Shown: piece after piece, positions 61,732 through 64,000 of the stretch | Layout: the number at the start of each line of letters is the position of its first letter | Numbering within the stretch: the stretch's first letter is position 1 | NCBI GenBank assembly: GCA_033782935.1 | Contig: JAWQEG010000005.1 | Location: forward strand, 113,618-177,617 | Source: Petrolisthes cinctipes | Taxonomy: Eukaryota; Arthropoda; Malacostraca; Decapoda; Porcellanidae | Direction: 5' to 3' | DNA length: 64,000 bases | Position numbers and translations under genes: made by a program | The notes under the pieces: model-generated | The model's input: the letters and a program-made list of their open reading frames with translations, nothing else | Databases searched by the model: none | Told to the model about the DNA's origin: nothing

Positions 61732-61894
61732 GAATGTTTGTTTGTATGTATGTATCAAACAAGTGTGAGTGTTGTAACAGCTGTGTGTGTGTGTGTGTGT
61801 GTGTAAGACTGATAGACAGGTATGAGAGAGAGGAATGAATGACAAATATGAATAATGATAAATTTAATTATGAAGGAAATTACGAGTTGCATTG

Positions 61895-61938
<44 letters not shown>

Positions 61939-62640
61939 CAACAACAACAACAATATAGCAATGTAAACAGACAAATAAACAAACAAAACAAAACCCCAAA
62001 CATAATCACTTTGCTAAAAAAATAAACAAAAAAATAAATCCCACCCACCTCTCACGTAATGCAAAAAAGGTATTCAGGCAAACACAAAACTATTTTATTC
62101 ATTTTAAGTGGCCTATCGTGTATCCACAAGGTTGAAACGAGCTTTGTTTAATCTTTCTTTTTCTCTCTGCACAAATCGATCAGCCGAATCTCCATTTACA
62201 TTCGTACTCCCTTCACCACCATAGTCATTCTTCTTTTGTTTACCATTTTTAAACCCCAGCAGAAGAACAGACAAGGGCAGACATTATAATATATTCTTTC
62301 TGTTACTATATATATACATTATTTCGTTTATTTATTTATTTATTTATCTATGTATTGTTATTTTCATTCTCTTTTTAAGCTCGTATCCTTCCTAAAAACC
62401 AGCCTAACATTTTTCCCGCGCTTTTTTTTTTTCCTCTCTCTCGCTCATTCAGTCTCTTGTTTACGTTCTTGCCGCCAAAATTACCCCTCTGTGCAACCGG
62501 TAATGATGCCTTTTTTCTCCCCCTCATGGTCACAGTAATGGATGGCCAGGTTATGCAAGTTTTAGTACATGCATTATTTCGTGTCGGTCTGTGTGTCGTT
62601 CGTTCATTTTGTTTTCCTGCCGACGTTAACTCCAGCTTGC
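61257..62640. repeat. Microsatellite-rich region, (GA)n, (TG)n, (CA)n
   Basis: Contains (GA)n at about 61483-61522 and 61674-61730, (TG)n at about 61549-61565 and 61783-61803, and (CA)n at 61897-61936. From 62090 to 62640 the sequence is less repetitive, but no exon is recognised. The upstream ADAMTS propeptide exons were not found here. Confidence 0.75.
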
Positions 62641-63720
<1,080 letters not shown>

Positions 63721-64000
63721 TGAGGTGGGCGTGAGTGTGGTAGGGGAGATGGGCGTGGGGTGACAGATGTCCTTATAGAGAGAGAGTGAGAGAGAGAGAG
63801 TGAGAGAGAGAGAAGGAAGGGTGGATAGGGGAGAGGGCAAAGGTGGAATGAGTGTGTGTGGCTGGTAATGGAGGTGGGAGAGTGGAAGAGTATTATGCAT
63901 GTGGAAGAGAGGAAAATGGTGGAAGTGGAAAGGAAGGTGGAGGAGGAGAGGAAGGTGGAGGAGGAGAGATAAAGGATGGAGGAAGAGAGGAAAATGGTGG
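63721..64000. repeat. G/A-rich low-complexity end of window
   Basis: Purine-rich imperfect repeats of 'ggtggaggaggagagga' type. No gene was recognised. Confidence 0.6.

Overview
This is a eukaryotic nuclear window, most likely from an arthropod and probably a decapod crustacean. The evidence is four intron-rich genes whose proteins match conserved animal families, dense (GA)n, (CA)n and (AAT)n microsatellites, short TTAGG-type runs (the arthropod telomere unit) inside interspersed repeats, and many short DNA transposons. The species assignment is inference; no name can be read from the sequence.

Layout. (1) 544-1233, plus strand: the last two coding exons of RanBP1, followed by its 3' UTR; the gene starts outside the window. 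(2) 10516-14580, plus strand: a complete three-exon gene for an ASPHD2-like membrane-anchored aspartyl/asparaginyl beta-hydroxylase-domain protein, about 360 residues. (3) 14581-24246: a gene-poor, repeat-rich stretch with two small hAT-type elements, foldback-like elements and one unassigned pair of ORFs. (4) 24247-29457, minus strand: a complete seven-exon gene for RNA polymerase III subunit RPC3 (POLR3C), about 519 residues, with a decayed Tigger/pogo element in one intron. (5) 29458-37151: tandem-repeat arrays upstream of POLR3C and a full-length retroposon with target-site duplication. (6) 37152-61256, minus strand: 24 exons (about 1,550 residues) of a large secreted ADAMTS metalloprotease of the ADAMTS9/20/GON-1 type. 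It has a furin site, zinc protease, disintegrin-like, TSP1, Cys-rich, spacer, nine further TSP1 repeats with a Thr-rich and His/Arg-rich linker, and a GON domain. The signal peptide, most of the propeptide and the last GON exon were not found. (7) 61257-64000: mostly simple-sequence DNA.

The four genes do not form a pathway. RanBP1 acts in Ran-dependent nuclear transport, RPC3 in Pol III transcription, the hydroxylase-like protein is a predicted membrane enzyme, and the ADAMTS acts outside the cell on matrix. I see no prokaryote-style system, CRISPR array or operon. The most distinctive content is the repeat landscape (a foldback family carrying TTAGG-like runs, a retroposon family with an AAC tail, TSD-supported MITEs) and the modular exon structure of the ADAMTS gene.
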